Shown here: positions 1 through 7,250 of the stretch, piece after piece
Position numbering within the stretch: position 1 is the first letter of the stretch
How the letters are laid out: every line of letters begins with the position of its first letter
Made by a program: the position numbers and the translations under genes
Assembly (NCBI GenBank): GCA_028098005.1
Contig: JAOHFM010000034.1
Location: 1-16,652, forward strand
From: Psychrosphaera sp.
Lineage (GTDB): Bacteria > Pseudomonadota > Gammaproteobacteria > Enterobacterales > Alteromonadaceae
Direction of reading: 5' to 3'
DNA: 16,652 nt
Notes under the pieces: model-generated
What the model was told of the DNA's origin: nothing
The model's input: the letters and a program-made list of their open reading frames with translations, nothing else
Databases searched by the model: none

Positions 1-2759
1 TTTTTAGCTGCCAGTCCAATCAACATCACCAAGCCTATTTGACTATAGATATTTAAACTCAACCCTGCGAATTCTAGCCCCATTAATGCTCCAACTGCAG
101 CTAATGGTACCGCTAGCATGATTACTAATGGATGCACAAAGCTTTCAAATTGTGCCGCTAATACCAAATAAGTAATAGCCATGGCCATCAACATAACAAA
201 TGCAATAGAGCTGCCTGACTCTTTGTAAAGCGCAGACTGACCTTTATAGTCCACTTGAACCGCATCAGTAATGTTTTCAGCAACAACTTGGTTTAAGAAG
301 TCTAACGCTTCGCCTAGCTTATATCCATCAGCCAGGTTAGCTTCAATCGTAATGCTGCGCATTCTGTTGTAACGATTTAACGTACCCGCTGTCGCTTGCT
401 CTTTGATAGTTACTAAGTTAGACAACGGAATGAGTTGCTGCGTTCTAGCAGATCTCACGTACAAGTCATTAAGTGCAGAAGGTGTTGCAAAGGCTTCATC
501 TGGGCCTTCTAAAACCACTTCATACTCTTGCCCGCGTTCGATGTAAGTTGTCGCGCGACGTTGCCCCAGCGTTGCCTCTAATGTACGGCCAATATCCGAA
601 ACCGACACACCTAGATCCGCTGCTCGTAACGTATCAATCTCCACCAGCACCTGAGGCAAAGTTTCTTTGTAATTACTGTCCAAACGAAGCAGTTTAGGGT
701 TTTCACGAGCTTCTTCTAAAATTATATCTCGCCATTTAGCTAATTGCTCATAAGTATCGCCTTGCAATACAAACTGAACCGGTCGACCTAAACCTCTTCC
801 GCCAAGACCACTTCGCATTATGGCAAAAGCACGAACGTCGGTTAATGACTGCATTTCTGCTGAGATCTCGCCCATTACTTGTTCGGTAGGTTTAATACGA
901 TGATCCCAATCTGGCATACCGATAATTGCAATACCTGCACCACCCCCAAAACCTGGTGTTCTTACAATAACTCTGTCTACTTCACCACGTTCATAATACT
1001 TCAGTAACTTTTGCTCAACTTTGTCCATATTGGCTAAATTACTTTTGTAACTTGCCCCTTCCGCAGCTTGAACAATCATGAAAAAGTTACCGCGGTCTTC
1101 TTGTGGTGCTAACTCTTGAGGGATTGTTTTAAATAGTCCGTAAATAAGAGCCAGTGACATGAGCATAACCACTACTAAACCGGCTTTGTTAGACACTGTT
1201 TTATTCAGTTGCGCTTCGTAGCTGGTTTCTAATTTATGAAAACCTTTATCTAACCACTGCCCTACTTTTGATTCGCGCTCTCGGTATTGCAATATTTTTG
1301 AACATAACATTGGCGATAATGTAAGTGCTGTAAAGCTTGAAAAAATAACCGCTGCGGTAACCGCAATAGCGAACTCTACAAATAAGCGACCAACATTGCC
1401 TTCCAAAAATACCAGAGGGATAAACACCGCAACCAAAACTAACGTAGTGGCTATAACAGCAAACCCTACTTCCCTCGCCCCCTGATAAGCCGCTAACAAT
1501 GGTGGTTCGCCCTCTTCCATTCTGCGATAAATATTCTCTAGAACAACAATAGAGTCATCTACTACTAATCCAATGGCTAGTACTAACGCTAATAGCGTAA
1601 GTAGATTAATAGAAAAGCCTAAAACCATGAGTACGGTAAAAGTAGACACTAATGCGACTGGTACTGTAATGGCAGGAATGAACGTGGCTCGCACATTTCC
1701 TAGGAACAAATAAATAACGAGTACAACCAAAAATATTGCGATAAATAAGGTGTTGTAAACTTCATCAATAGATTTAGCAATAAATACAGATGAGTCGTAA
1801 GAGTCTTCAATTGAAGTACCTTCAGGCAAGGTGGCTCTTATATTATCCATTTCGGCTCTAGCGGCTTCTACCACGTCTAATGTATTGGCTTTGGATTGCT
1901 TAATGATCCCCAAACCAATCATGTTTGCGCCATTACCTCTAAAGGTGTTTTCATCATCTTGTGCGGTTAATTCAACTTTAGTGACATCACCTAGTCTGAC
2001 CAAATAACCATCGTCACCTTTGGCTACAACCATAGACTGATATTGCTCTGGCGTTTTATAGGCTCTGGCGATTCGAACGTTAAATTCACGATCAATAGAT
2101 TTTATTTCACCAGCTGGCAATTCCACATTTTCGCGACGAAGTACATTTTCAATATCGGCAACCGTCACTCCGCGAGCGGCCATTGCATCTTTATCTAGCC
2201 ATACTTTCATCGAGTAATCTCGACTTCCGCCAAGCCTTACACGAGCAACCCCATTTACAACAGCAAACCTGTCCACAATGTAACGTTTCGCATAGTCCGT
2301 AAGCTCCAACGTATTCATGGTTTCTGAGTTCAATACAAACCACACAACCACATCTTCATCGTCATTGGCTTTAAATACTTCAGGCGGTAATGCTTGATCA
2401 GGTAAACTGCGCAGAGCTCTAGAGACTCGTTCTCTTACATCGTTCGCGGCTGCATCAATATCCACCGCTGTTTTAAATTCTATGGTGATATTTGAACGGC
2501 CATTTCGAGAACTGGAGTTTATATTTTTAACGCCTGAAATACCTGATATTCGAGATTCGAGAATTTGGGTTATTTTACTTTCCACTATTTCTGCTGACGC
2601 ACCAGGATAGGAAGTACTTACCGATACTATTGGAGGGTCAATATCTGGATATTGTCTGAGGGCCAACATAAAGAAGGCTACAATACCGAAGGTTACTAAA
2701 AGTAAATTTACAACCGTTGCAAAAACCGGTCTTTTTACAGAGATATCAGAGAGCAACAT
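1..2759 (-). CDS. RND efflux pump inner-membrane permease (AcrB/HAE1 type), 3' end cut off
   Basis: This is the proton-driven inner-membrane subunit of a tripartite multidrug exporter, which would act with the adaptor just upstream and a TolC-type outer-membrane channel. I translated it by hand from the ATG at 2759: an N-terminus typical of the family (MLLSDISVKRPVFATVV), then about 919 codons without a stop to the left edge, ending in the family motif GLAAK. Full-length relatives have about 1,030-1,050 residues, so roughly the last tenth is missing. The paired acidic residues of transmembrane helix 4 needed for proton relay are present as Asp401-Asp402 in VVDDSIVVLEN, equivalent to Asp407/408 of AcrB. 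The start lies 2 bases after the adaptor's stop, so the two are co-transcribed and probably translationally coupled. Substrate range cannot be told from sequence. The family call is secure. Confidence 0.93.
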   Translation of the reverse strand, partial: MLLSDISVKRPVFATVVNLLLVTFGIVAFFMLALRQYPDIDPPIVSVSTSYPGASAEIVESKITQILESRISGISGVKNINSSSRNGRSNITIEFKTAVDIDAAANDVRERVSRALRSLPDQALPPEVFKANDDEDVVVWFVLNSETMNTLELTDYAKRYIVDRFAVVNGVARVRLGGSRDYSMKVWLDKDAMAARGVTVADIENVLRRENVELPAGEIKSIDREFNVRIARAYKTPEQYQSMVVAKGDDGYLVRLGDVTKVELTAQDDENTFRGNGANMIGLGIIKQSKANTLDVVEAARAEMDNIRATLPEGTSIEDSYDSSVFIAKSIDEVYNTLFIAIFLVVLVIYLFLGNVRATFIPAITVPVALVSTFTVLMVLGFSINLLTLLALVLAIGLVVDDSIVVLENIYRRMEEGEPPLLAAYQGAREVGFAVIATTLVLVAVFIPLVFLEGNVGRLFVEFAIAVTAAVIFSSFTALTLSPMLCSKILQYRERESKVGQWLDKGFHKLETSYEAQLNKTVSNKAGLVVVMLMSLALIYGLFKTIPQELAPQEDRGNFFMIVQAAEGASYKSNLANMDKVEQKLLKYYERGEVDRVIVRTPGFGGGAGIAIIGMPDWDHRIKPTEQVMGEISAEMQSLTDVRAFAIMRSGLGGRGLGRPVQFVLQGDTYEQLAKWRDIILEEARENPKLLRLDSNYKETLPQVLVEIDTLRAADLGVSVSDIGRTLEATLGQRRATTYIERGQEYEVVLEGPDEAFATPSALNDLYVRSARTQQLIPLSNLVTIKEQATAGTLNRYNRMRSITIEANLADGYKLGEALDFLNQVVAENITDAVQVDYKGQSALYKESGSSIAFVMLMAMAITYLVLAAQFESFVHPLVIMLAVPLAAVGALMGLEFAGLSLNIYSQIGLVMLIGLAAK

Positions 2760-2761
2760 AA

Positions 2762-3808
2762 TTACGCATCCTTATCCGGTGTTGTCACTTGTGCGCCGTC
2801 ACGCACTTTTAGTACACCTTTGAATACAACCTTGTCGCCTGCAGACAAACCTTTCACCACTTCCGCAGAACCAGGCTTTCTTCTTCCTATAACCACCTCT
2901 GTTTTAGAAACACTGCTATCGTCATTTAAAACATAAACAAAATGCTGATTATTAATTGGGATAATTGCGGACTCTGGAATAACTAAAGCCCTACTTGCTT
3001 CTGTTGTTACCTTTATTTGCAGTAACATTCCAGGCCTTAAAGACTTAGCTTCGTTATTAAAGATGGCTCTTACTGAAAACGCTCTTGAAGTCTTGTCGAC
3101 TCTTGATGAGATACTGTCTATGACACCTTTAAACGGGGTTTCAAACGCAACATGAGTTGCGCTGACTTGTTGCCCAACTTCTACTGATGTTAAGTATTTT
3201 TCAGACAACTGGAATTCGACTTTTATTTTATTTACGTCATCTAAAGTTACAATGTTTGTGCTCGTTGTTACTAGTTGACCTGGGCTAATTTGACGTAGGC
3301 CGACTTGACCTGAAAATGGGGCTTTGATGAACTTTTCATCGAGTCTAACTGTCGCAACTTGCTGTTGGGCTTCAGTGGACTCTATCAAACTTTCTTGCTT
3401 CTCAATTGCACTAGCAGCTGTAGCACTCTGCTTTTCAAGATCTTTTAAACGTCTAAGCTGCCTTCTGTGTTCATTTAAGGTTGCCTTAAATTCGTTTACA
3501 TTAGCTTTTTCTTCATCGTGGCGCATGGTTACCAATAACTGCCCAGCCTCAACAAACTGCCCATCATCAAAGTGAACAATATCAACTCTGTCTGTGCTGT
3601 TCGCTTTTAAATCAATAGACTCATTAGCCTGCGCCGTACCTAGAGCTGCAATTTCTTCGTTGTAAGGAATCGTCTTTGCTTCAGCAACTTCTATTAATAT
3701 TGAACCGCCACCTCGTCGCATTTCACTCTTTTGTTCTGATGGCCAAAAAGCGACAGCCAACATTCCTGACAAAACAATAACAATCCAAAGAATTGGGTTT
3801 CTAAACAT
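2762..3808 (-). CDS. RND efflux periplasmic adaptor (membrane fusion protein)
   Basis: This 348-residue adaptor would link the RND pump encoded directly downstream to an outer-membrane channel. Visible parts in order are an N-terminal membrane anchor (about residues 6-22, no lipobox cysteine, so an inner-membrane anchor rather than a lipoprotein), the first half of the barrel-sandwich (lipoyl-like) domain around 66-97 with FDDGQFVEAGQLL, a Lys/Glu/Gln-rich alpha-helical hairpin at about 98-155, the second lipoyl half around 160-190 (IKAPFSGQVGLRQISPGQLV), then beta-barrel and membrane-proximal domains. The ATG is preceded by AGGA at suitable spacing. The pump start follows its stop by 2 bases. 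No TetR, MarR or two-component regulator and no outer-membrane factor gene lies next to the operon, so TolC is probably encoded elsewhere. Confidence 0.92.
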   Translation of the reverse strand: MFRNPILWIVIVLSGMLAVAFWPSEQKSEMRRGGGSILIEVAEAKTIPYNEEIAALGTAQANESIDLKANSTDRVDIVHFDDGQFVEAGQLLVTMRHDEEKANVNEFKATLNEHRRQLRRLKDLEKQSATAASAIEKQESLIESTEAQQQVATVRLDEKFIKAPFSGQVGLRQISPGQLVTTSTNIVTLDDVNKIKVEFQLSEKYLTSVEVGQQVSATHVAFETPFKGVIDSISSRVDKTSRAFSVRAIFNNEAKSLRPGMLLQIKVTTEASRALVIPESAIIPINNQHFVYVLNDDSSVSKTEVVIGRRKPGSAEVVKGLSAGDKVVFKGVLKVRDGAQVTTPDKDA

Positions 3809-3879
3809 GAATAGATCCTACTAGTAAAAGACTTGAAAAATAATAGTAGAATCATACCGGATTGGGGTAATTCAACCAT

Positions 3880-3904
3880 GTGATTTGGCTTGAATTTCAA
3901 TCAC
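3880..3904. promoter_or_regulatory. Nested inverted repeats ahead of the efflux operon (possible operator)
   Basis: In the 119-base gap between flgP and the efflux adaptor, GTGATT at 3880-3885 is matched by AATCAC at 3899-3904, and inside this pair lies an 11-base palindrome TTGAATTTCAA (3890-3900). On the minus strand a -10-like TATGAT sits at 3856-3851, with no good -35 at 16-18 bases, which would fit a promoter that needs an activator. Binding by a regulator is inference; short AT-rich palindromes also arise by chance. Confidence 0.25.
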
Positions 3905-3927
3905 CTTATCTGAAGTCACGCAGATTG

Positions 3928-4386
3928 TTAGTAGTATTCTACTTTCTTGATTTTTCTTGGGCGAGTATTGATACGATACAAATCGAAAACTAGTTTCATA
4001 TCGAGTTCTAGTTCTGTTGCGTAAGTATCTCCTACTGGGTAAGACTTGACTAATCTGGCTCCTCGGATAACGCCTTCAACTCTAGCTTTAAGTTGATCGT
4101 CTTGAGCGATTAAATTCTTAACTTCCGACTTCCCTTTTATCTGGTAACCGTAGACCTGCTCTGCTAGCTCCCTGTAGGCATCTAATTTTGATGCTCGCAT
4201 TGCCATAATTTGCCTAATTTGTGGATCATTGCCGCCTTGAGCTGATATTGGTGCATACCCTACCGCTCGCAGAACAGGAAACTGCTCAGGCTTTTCATAT
4301 TCCCAACTTACATGTTTATCGAGCAATGACGTGCAGCCTGTAACTAACAGCGCTAAAAACAGCATCGCAATAATTCGAATTTTCAT
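3928..4386 (-). CDS. flgP: FlgP-like flagellar outer-membrane lipoprotein (LPP20 family)
   Basis: This is a 152-residue lipoprotein resembling FlgP, which in Vibrio and relatives forms part of the outer-membrane ring system around the base of the sheathed polar flagellum. The N-terminus is a lipoprotein signal with lipobox LVTGC, so Cys18 would be lipidated. The next residue is Thr, not Asp, which favours sorting to the outer membrane. The remainder has the LPP20 pattern: an alpha-helical stretch with RASKLDAYRELAEQVYG followed by the basic-acidic segment VEGVIRGARLVKSYPVGDTYATELELD. A strong ribosome-binding site (AAGGTGAG) precedes the ATG. It is divergent from flgT, as expected for a shared flagellar role. 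In vibrios flgO normally sits beside flgP; here the next gene on this strand is an efflux adaptor. The family is sure; assignment to FlgP rests on similarity plus the flgT neighbour. Confidence 0.82.
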   Translation of the reverse strand: MKIRIIAMLFLALLVTGCTSLLDKHVSWEYEKPEQFPVLRAVGYAPISAQGGNDPQIRQIMAMRASKLDAYRELAEQVYGYQIKGKSEVKNLIAQDDQLKARVEGVIRGARLVKSYPVGDTYATELELDMKLVFDLYRINTRPRKIKKVEYY

Positions 4387-4422
4387 AACTCACCTTCAAG
4401 CCCTATCTATTGATAAAAACCA

Positions 4423-4438
4423 TTCAAATTTTAGGCCA
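4423..4438 (-). promoter_or_regulatory. Candidate sigma-54 promoter for flgP
   Basis: The minus strand reads TGGCCT, then AAAAT, then TTGAA. This keeps GG at the -24 position and 10-base spacing, but has GA where sigma-54 promoters have GC at -12. Transcription would begin near 4412, giving a leader of about 26 bases to flgP. Flagellar middle-class genes including flgOP are sigma-54/FlrC dependent in Vibrio cholerae, which makes it plausible. The lost -12 C makes it uncertain. Confidence 0.35.
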
Positions 4439-4462
4439 GTTTATCTAATGGGGGTCTCAGTA

Positions 4463-4490
4463 AACAATTAGTCCAGCTCGGTTAACAATT
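4463..4490. repeat. Direct repeat AACAATT at 21-base spacing in the flgP-flgT spacer
   Basis: AACAATT occurs at 4463-4469 and 4484-4490, a spacing of 21 bases or two helical turns, and a near copy in inverse orientation (AGTTGTTAA) lies at 4557-4565. The pair sits between the two outward-facing sigma-54-like promoters, where an enhancer-binding activator such as FlrC could serve both. This role is inference; the motif is AT-rich and short. Confidence 0.3.
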
Positions 4491-4503
4491 CATAGTGCAA
4501 AAA

Positions 4504-4519
4504 TGGTCTGTTAATTGCA
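4504..4519 (+). promoter_or_regulatory. Candidate sigma-54 promoter for flgT
   Basis: TGGTCTG, TTAA, TTGCA carries the invariant GG (4505-4506) and GC (4517-4518) separated by exactly 10 bases, and a full TTGCA -12 block, so it matches the sigma-54 consensus at its key positions. The -24 block differs at two of its less conserved bases. Transcription would start near 4530, leaving a leader of about 85 bases before flgT. Flagellar context supports it. Confidence 0.55.
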
Positions 4520-4614
4520 GAAATGACCACAGAATGTCTATTACTTTAGTTAATTTAGTTGTTAAACGACAATACTTTGACAGGTAAGAAATCTAAACAC
4601 GAGAGAGTCAAAAC

Positions 4615-5808
4615 ATGAATTACTCAGCATTTAAAAAATTCATCGTAATAACATCTTTATTGGTTGTTTCAGCAACAGCTCACGCTGATTGGTATGAAGC
4701 AACGGGACAAGCGAGAGTTCGTCATGGCGATATTGCAAGCGCAAAAACCAGGGCCACTCAAGATGCTGTGAAACAAGCAATGCTTTTTGCAGGCGCAAAC
4801 GTAGCTAGTATACAAAAAATTTCCAAAGGACTACTTGTTGATGACTCAATTCAAATAAGAACTAACGGTGCTGTCAATAGAATAGAAGTTGTAAGCGAAC
4901 AGCAAAAAGGTGACTCGATATCCGTTACGATTCGTGCTGATATTTTCCCAGAAGAACGTGCTTGTTATGCTGCAGAGTTTGGCAAAAAAGTAGCTATAAC
5001 TCAATTTCCAATACAACATTGGGAGCATGCAAAAGTTGGCGGTTTATACGGGCTAGAAAAAGAGATCCCACGAAAAGTTGTTGCTATGTTGCAAACAGGC
5101 AGTTCAACAATTTATCCAGTTTCCTGGTTTGATAAAAAGCTTAATGTAAATATTGATTTTGAACAGCAAGGAAAGGTTCGCCACCAGCTAATTGATGCTG
5201 TTGCACAAAATGCTAATAGTCAATTTGTAATGTTTGGTCGAATTAGTGACCTGTCATTTGGTGACGTATCCAACACATACAACTTTTGGGAAGACGATGA
5301 GTTTGAACGCTTTTTCACTTTTGAGCTGATGATTGCAAATGCATTGACTCATGAGGTTATATACAAAAATAGATTTCATACTGAAGCTAATTGGACATTC
5401 GATAAACGAGATGCCGTCAATGTGAGTGGCCGACAATTCTGGAATTCCGAATATGGACTTGCCATCGAGCGAAGTTTAACTGACATGCGAGATGATATTC
5501 TTGGTCAGCTTAGTTGCCAACAATTGCAAAGTAAAATATTAGCAATTCAAGAAGGTAAACAGATTCAACTGAATATTGGTCGAGGTCAGGGGGTGTTTAT
5601 CGGACAAGAGTACCGAGTTTCTTATCGAGCTGATATTGTTGATAATAATGGAAACTTGTTAACCAACTTTGTTATAAGCCCTTACCGAGTCCGAATTACT
5701 AAAGTTTATGAAAACTCTGCCATTGCGGAATCACTTGATAAGGACTTTATGAGTAACGTTCAGGTAAATGATGTCATAGAGTTAAAAGACTGGGCAACAG
5801 ATTGGTAA
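4615..5808 (+). CDS. flgT: FlgT, flagellar H-ring / outer-membrane ring protein
   Basis: FlgT is a periplasmic protein of the H ring that surrounds the basal body of the sodium-driven polar flagellum in Vibrio and relatives, and helps place the MotX-MotY T ring and flagellar outer-membrane ring. The 397-residue product starts with a cleavable signal peptide (cut likely after AHA at residue 24, leaving DWYEATGQARV), followed by the conserved N-terminal segment with the helix around AKTRATQDAVKQAMLFAGA (residues 43-61), a central beta-rich domain and a C-terminal domain beginning around residue 310 (GKQIQLNIGRGQGVFIGQEY). Mature cysteines are Cys117 and Cys301. Length is close to the roughly 380 residues known for Vibrio FlgT. 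A purine-rich GAGAG lies about 10 bases before the ATG. It is divergent from flgP. The HPt gene follows after 106 bases and may or may not be co-transcribed. Confidence 0.9.
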   Translation: MNYSAFKKFIVITSLLVVSATAHADWYEATGQARVRHGDIASAKTRATQDAVKQAMLFAGANVASIQKISKGLLVDDSIQIRTNGAVNRIEVVSEQQKGDSISVTIRADIFPEERACYAAEFGKKVAITQFPIQHWEHAKVGGLYGLEKEIPRKVVAMLQTGSSTIYPVSWFDKKLNVNIDFEQQGKVRHQLIDAVAQNANSQFVMFGRISDLSFGDVSNTYNFWEDDEFERFFTFELMIANALTHEVIYKNRFHTEANWTFDKRDAVNVSGRQFWNSEYGLAIERSLTDMRDDILGQLSCQQLQSKILAIQEGKQIQLNIGRGQGVFIGQEYRVSYRADIVDNNGNLLTNFVISPYRVRITKVYENSAIAESLDKDFMSNVQVNDVIELKDWATDW

Positions 5809-5846
5809 GGCGGTATTAAGGATTAATATTGTTTGATATAGTCTAC

Positions 5847-5869
5847 ACTTCTGTCTTGATTACAGAAGT
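5847..5869. repeat. Perfect 8-bp inverted repeat between flgT and the HPt gene
   Basis: ACTTCTGT (5847-5854) and ACAGAAGT (5862-5869) form a perfect inverted repeat with a 7-base loop, 38 bases after flgT. Only two T residues follow the right arm, so it is a weak terminator at best. It could equally be a dimeric operator or a processing or stabilising hairpin. No convincing sigma-70 promoter for the HPt gene is visible; TTGATT at 5856-5861 with TAAAGT 17 bases later is a weak candidate. Confidence 0.4.
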
Positions 5870-5914
5870 TTAGTGAAATAAAGTTAATCACATTAATTAT
5901 TTGATGGAAAGATA

Positions 5915-6271
5915 ATGATAATAGAAGCTCTGCAGTTGGTCGACGGTTTAGACTGTAAAACTGGACTTACAAACTGTATGGAAGACGAACAGTTATACAA
6001 AGATGTCATCGCCATGTTCGTTCTTCAATTAGAACAAGACATACCAATGGTTAGGCAGTTTTACAATACTGAAGACTGGATAGGCTTAGGGAAAGCTTGT
6101 CATGGAATTAAAGGCGCAGCAGCAAGTGTTGGCGCTACAAAGGTTCAACAAATGTCTGCAACCTTAGAGAGTGCTGGCAAAGATGGAAACAGTGAATTGA
6201 TACGAGCTGAGTTTGACCACTACATTGTATTATTAGAAACTTTTAAAGATTCCATTTCAAAGGCTATTTAG
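5915..6271 (+). CDS. Stand-alone HPt (histidine phosphotransfer) domain protein
   Basis: This 118-residue protein consists of a single HPt domain, a four-helix bundle that relays phosphate between receiver domains of hybrid sensor kinases and response regulators. The phosphorylatable residue is His63 in CHGIKGAAASVGA, which matches the family pattern HxxKGxAxxxGA, and the acidic N-terminal helix (MEDEQLYKDVIAMFVLQLEQ) is typical. There is no signal peptide or membrane segment, so it is cytoplasmic. A GGAAAG ribosome-binding site lies closely upstream of the ATG. No histidine kinase or response regulator lies in the window, so its partners are unknown; proximity to flgT hints at, but does not prove, a motility or surface-behaviour role. 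Its last 8 bases overlap the end of the convergent binding-protein gene. Confidence 0.88.
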   Translation: MIIEALQLVDGLDCKTGLTNCMEDEQLYKDVIAMFVLQLEQDIPMVRQFYNTEDWIGLGKACHGIKGAAASVGATKVQQMSATLESAGKDGNSELIRAEFDHYIVLLETFKDSISKAI

Positions 6272-7181
6272 TTAGTGTTTTTTGAGTATTTATTAGTTGA
6301 GAAAGGTCCGATATGGGCCTTTTTCCTTTTATCGGTTTAGTTGTTCTAAACGAGTTATTAATTTCGATAACCTGTCGCTCTCCTAATTTTAACGTGTCAT
6401 ATATTTTTTCAAAACGAACAAAGCGCTCAAATACTTCATCAAAACTTCCATCTTCCTGAGCCAGTAATAAACCTTTTTCGATCCGGTTAGCTAGTCGAGT
6501 ATTATTCAGCGCTACAAAAAAGAACTCATAAGATGGGTATTGAAGTATAAAGTTTGGCTCAATTGTAAAACGGTTATCGTTTAACAGTTCAACCTCTCTT
6601 ATCAATTCATTCAAACCTCTTGGAAAGTGATCAATTCTTTTAAGGGCTAGTAGATCGATGAGGGATTCATATAAGCTAGCTGGAAATATACTAAACTTAT
6701 TAGCTTTCAAGATATCGAAATCCGGCCAATCATGTCCCTGTCCTGCAGCAAACTCTTTGAACTTAATGTCACTGTTTACCGACTTAAACTCACTTAACCT
6801 GTCCTTTAAAATTAGCGATACTCTATAACCAATTAACCCTCTAAGTAACGGAACTCGGATTGGCCTTGCAAAAGTTTCTCTGACCTTTGTCGAGACTGAC
6901 CAATAAACATCAAAGCTGTTCCCTGAATTTAGCTCATGCAATGCACGCTCTTGAACTAAGTTGCTATTAACATATTGAATTTTGTAGGGTCCATACTCCT
7001 TTTGCGTTTTTGATAATGCAAGGTGAAGCAGTTCTGAATAATAATCTCCTGAGTTGAATTCTAAGGGGAGTGAAGATACAACTCTTACAACGTCTCCGTT
7101 TGGCGAGTACAGCTCGTTACTATAAGAAAATAGAGAGGTTGATATTAAAAGGACAAAAAACGCCTGCTTTACAAATTTCAA
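6264..7181 (-). CDS. Orphan periplasmic substrate-binding-like protein (type II PBP fold), ligand unknown
   Basis: I place the start at TTG 7181, not at the upstream TTG at 7241: an AAAGGTG ribosome-binding site sits 6 bases before 7181, the product then begins with a well-formed signal peptide (MKFVKQAFFVLLISTSLFSYS), and the upstream TTG touches a 10-bp hairpin and has no ribosome-binding site. The product is 305 residues. It resembles solute-binding proteins of the SBP_bac_3-like superfamily seen alone in marine gammaproteobacteria, with conserved-looking blocks FDVYWS (about 90-95), GQGHDWPD (about 147-154) and FPRGLNEL (about 186-193), and the late DGSFDEVF typical of amino-acid binding proteins. 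No ABC permease or ATPase gene is nearby, so a sensory or signalling role is as likely as transport. Ligand and function are unknown. The 3' end overlaps the HPt gene by 8 bases. Confidence 0.75.
   Translation of the reverse strand: MKFVKQAFFVLLISTSLFSYSNELYSPNGDVVRVVSSLPLEFNSGDYYSELLHLALSKTQKEYGPYKIQYVNSNLVQERALHELNSGNSFDVYWSVSTKVRETFARPIRVPLLRGLIGYRVSLILKDRLSEFKSVNSDIKFKEFAAGQGHDWPDFDILKANKFSIFPASLYESLIDLLALKRIDHFPRGLNELIREVELLNDNRFTIEPNFILQYPSYEFFFVALNNTRLANRIEKGLLLAQEDGSFDEVFERFVRFEKIYDTLKLGERQVIEINNSFRTTKPIKGKRPISDLSQLINTQKTLTK
6302..6326 (+). terminator. Intrinsic terminator for the HPt gene, inside the opposing gene
   Basis: AAAGGTCC (6302-6309) pairs with GGGCCTTT (6315-6322) through one G-T wobble around the loop GATAT, and is followed by a T-rich run. 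On the plus strand this is a standard Rho-independent terminator 30 bases after the HPt stop. It lies within the last 60 bases of the minus-strand binding-protein gene, whose C-terminal tail (about KGKRPISD) it encodes. Confidence 0.7.
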
Positions 7182-7208
7182 ATCTAGCACCTTTTGTTGT
7201 GGTTCAAA

Positions 7209-7240
7209 TGAGGTTATTTCCAGTTTAGACAATAACCTCA
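7209..7240. repeat. Perfect 10-bp inverted repeat between yghU and the binding-protein gene
   Basis: TGAGGTTATT (7209-7218) is matched by AATAACCTCA (7231-7240) with a 12-base loop. It lies just after the yghU stop and before the binding-protein start on the same strand. On the minus strand only TTT follows, so termination would be weak or Rho-assisted. It may instead shield or regulate the downstream leader, or be an operator. Confidence 0.5.
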
Positions 7241-7250
7241 AAGGTGCGAG

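Noticed and set aside
473..697. Plus-strand open frame of 74 codons
   Set aside because: It lies antisense within the RND pump gene, whose minus-strand translation is clearly conserved; no ribosome-binding site or recognisable product.
3694..3900. Minus-strand open frame of 68 codons overlapping the efflux adaptor start
   Set aside because: It runs out of frame through the adaptor's first codons and the spacer; composition is unlike a real protein and no ribosome-binding site is seen.
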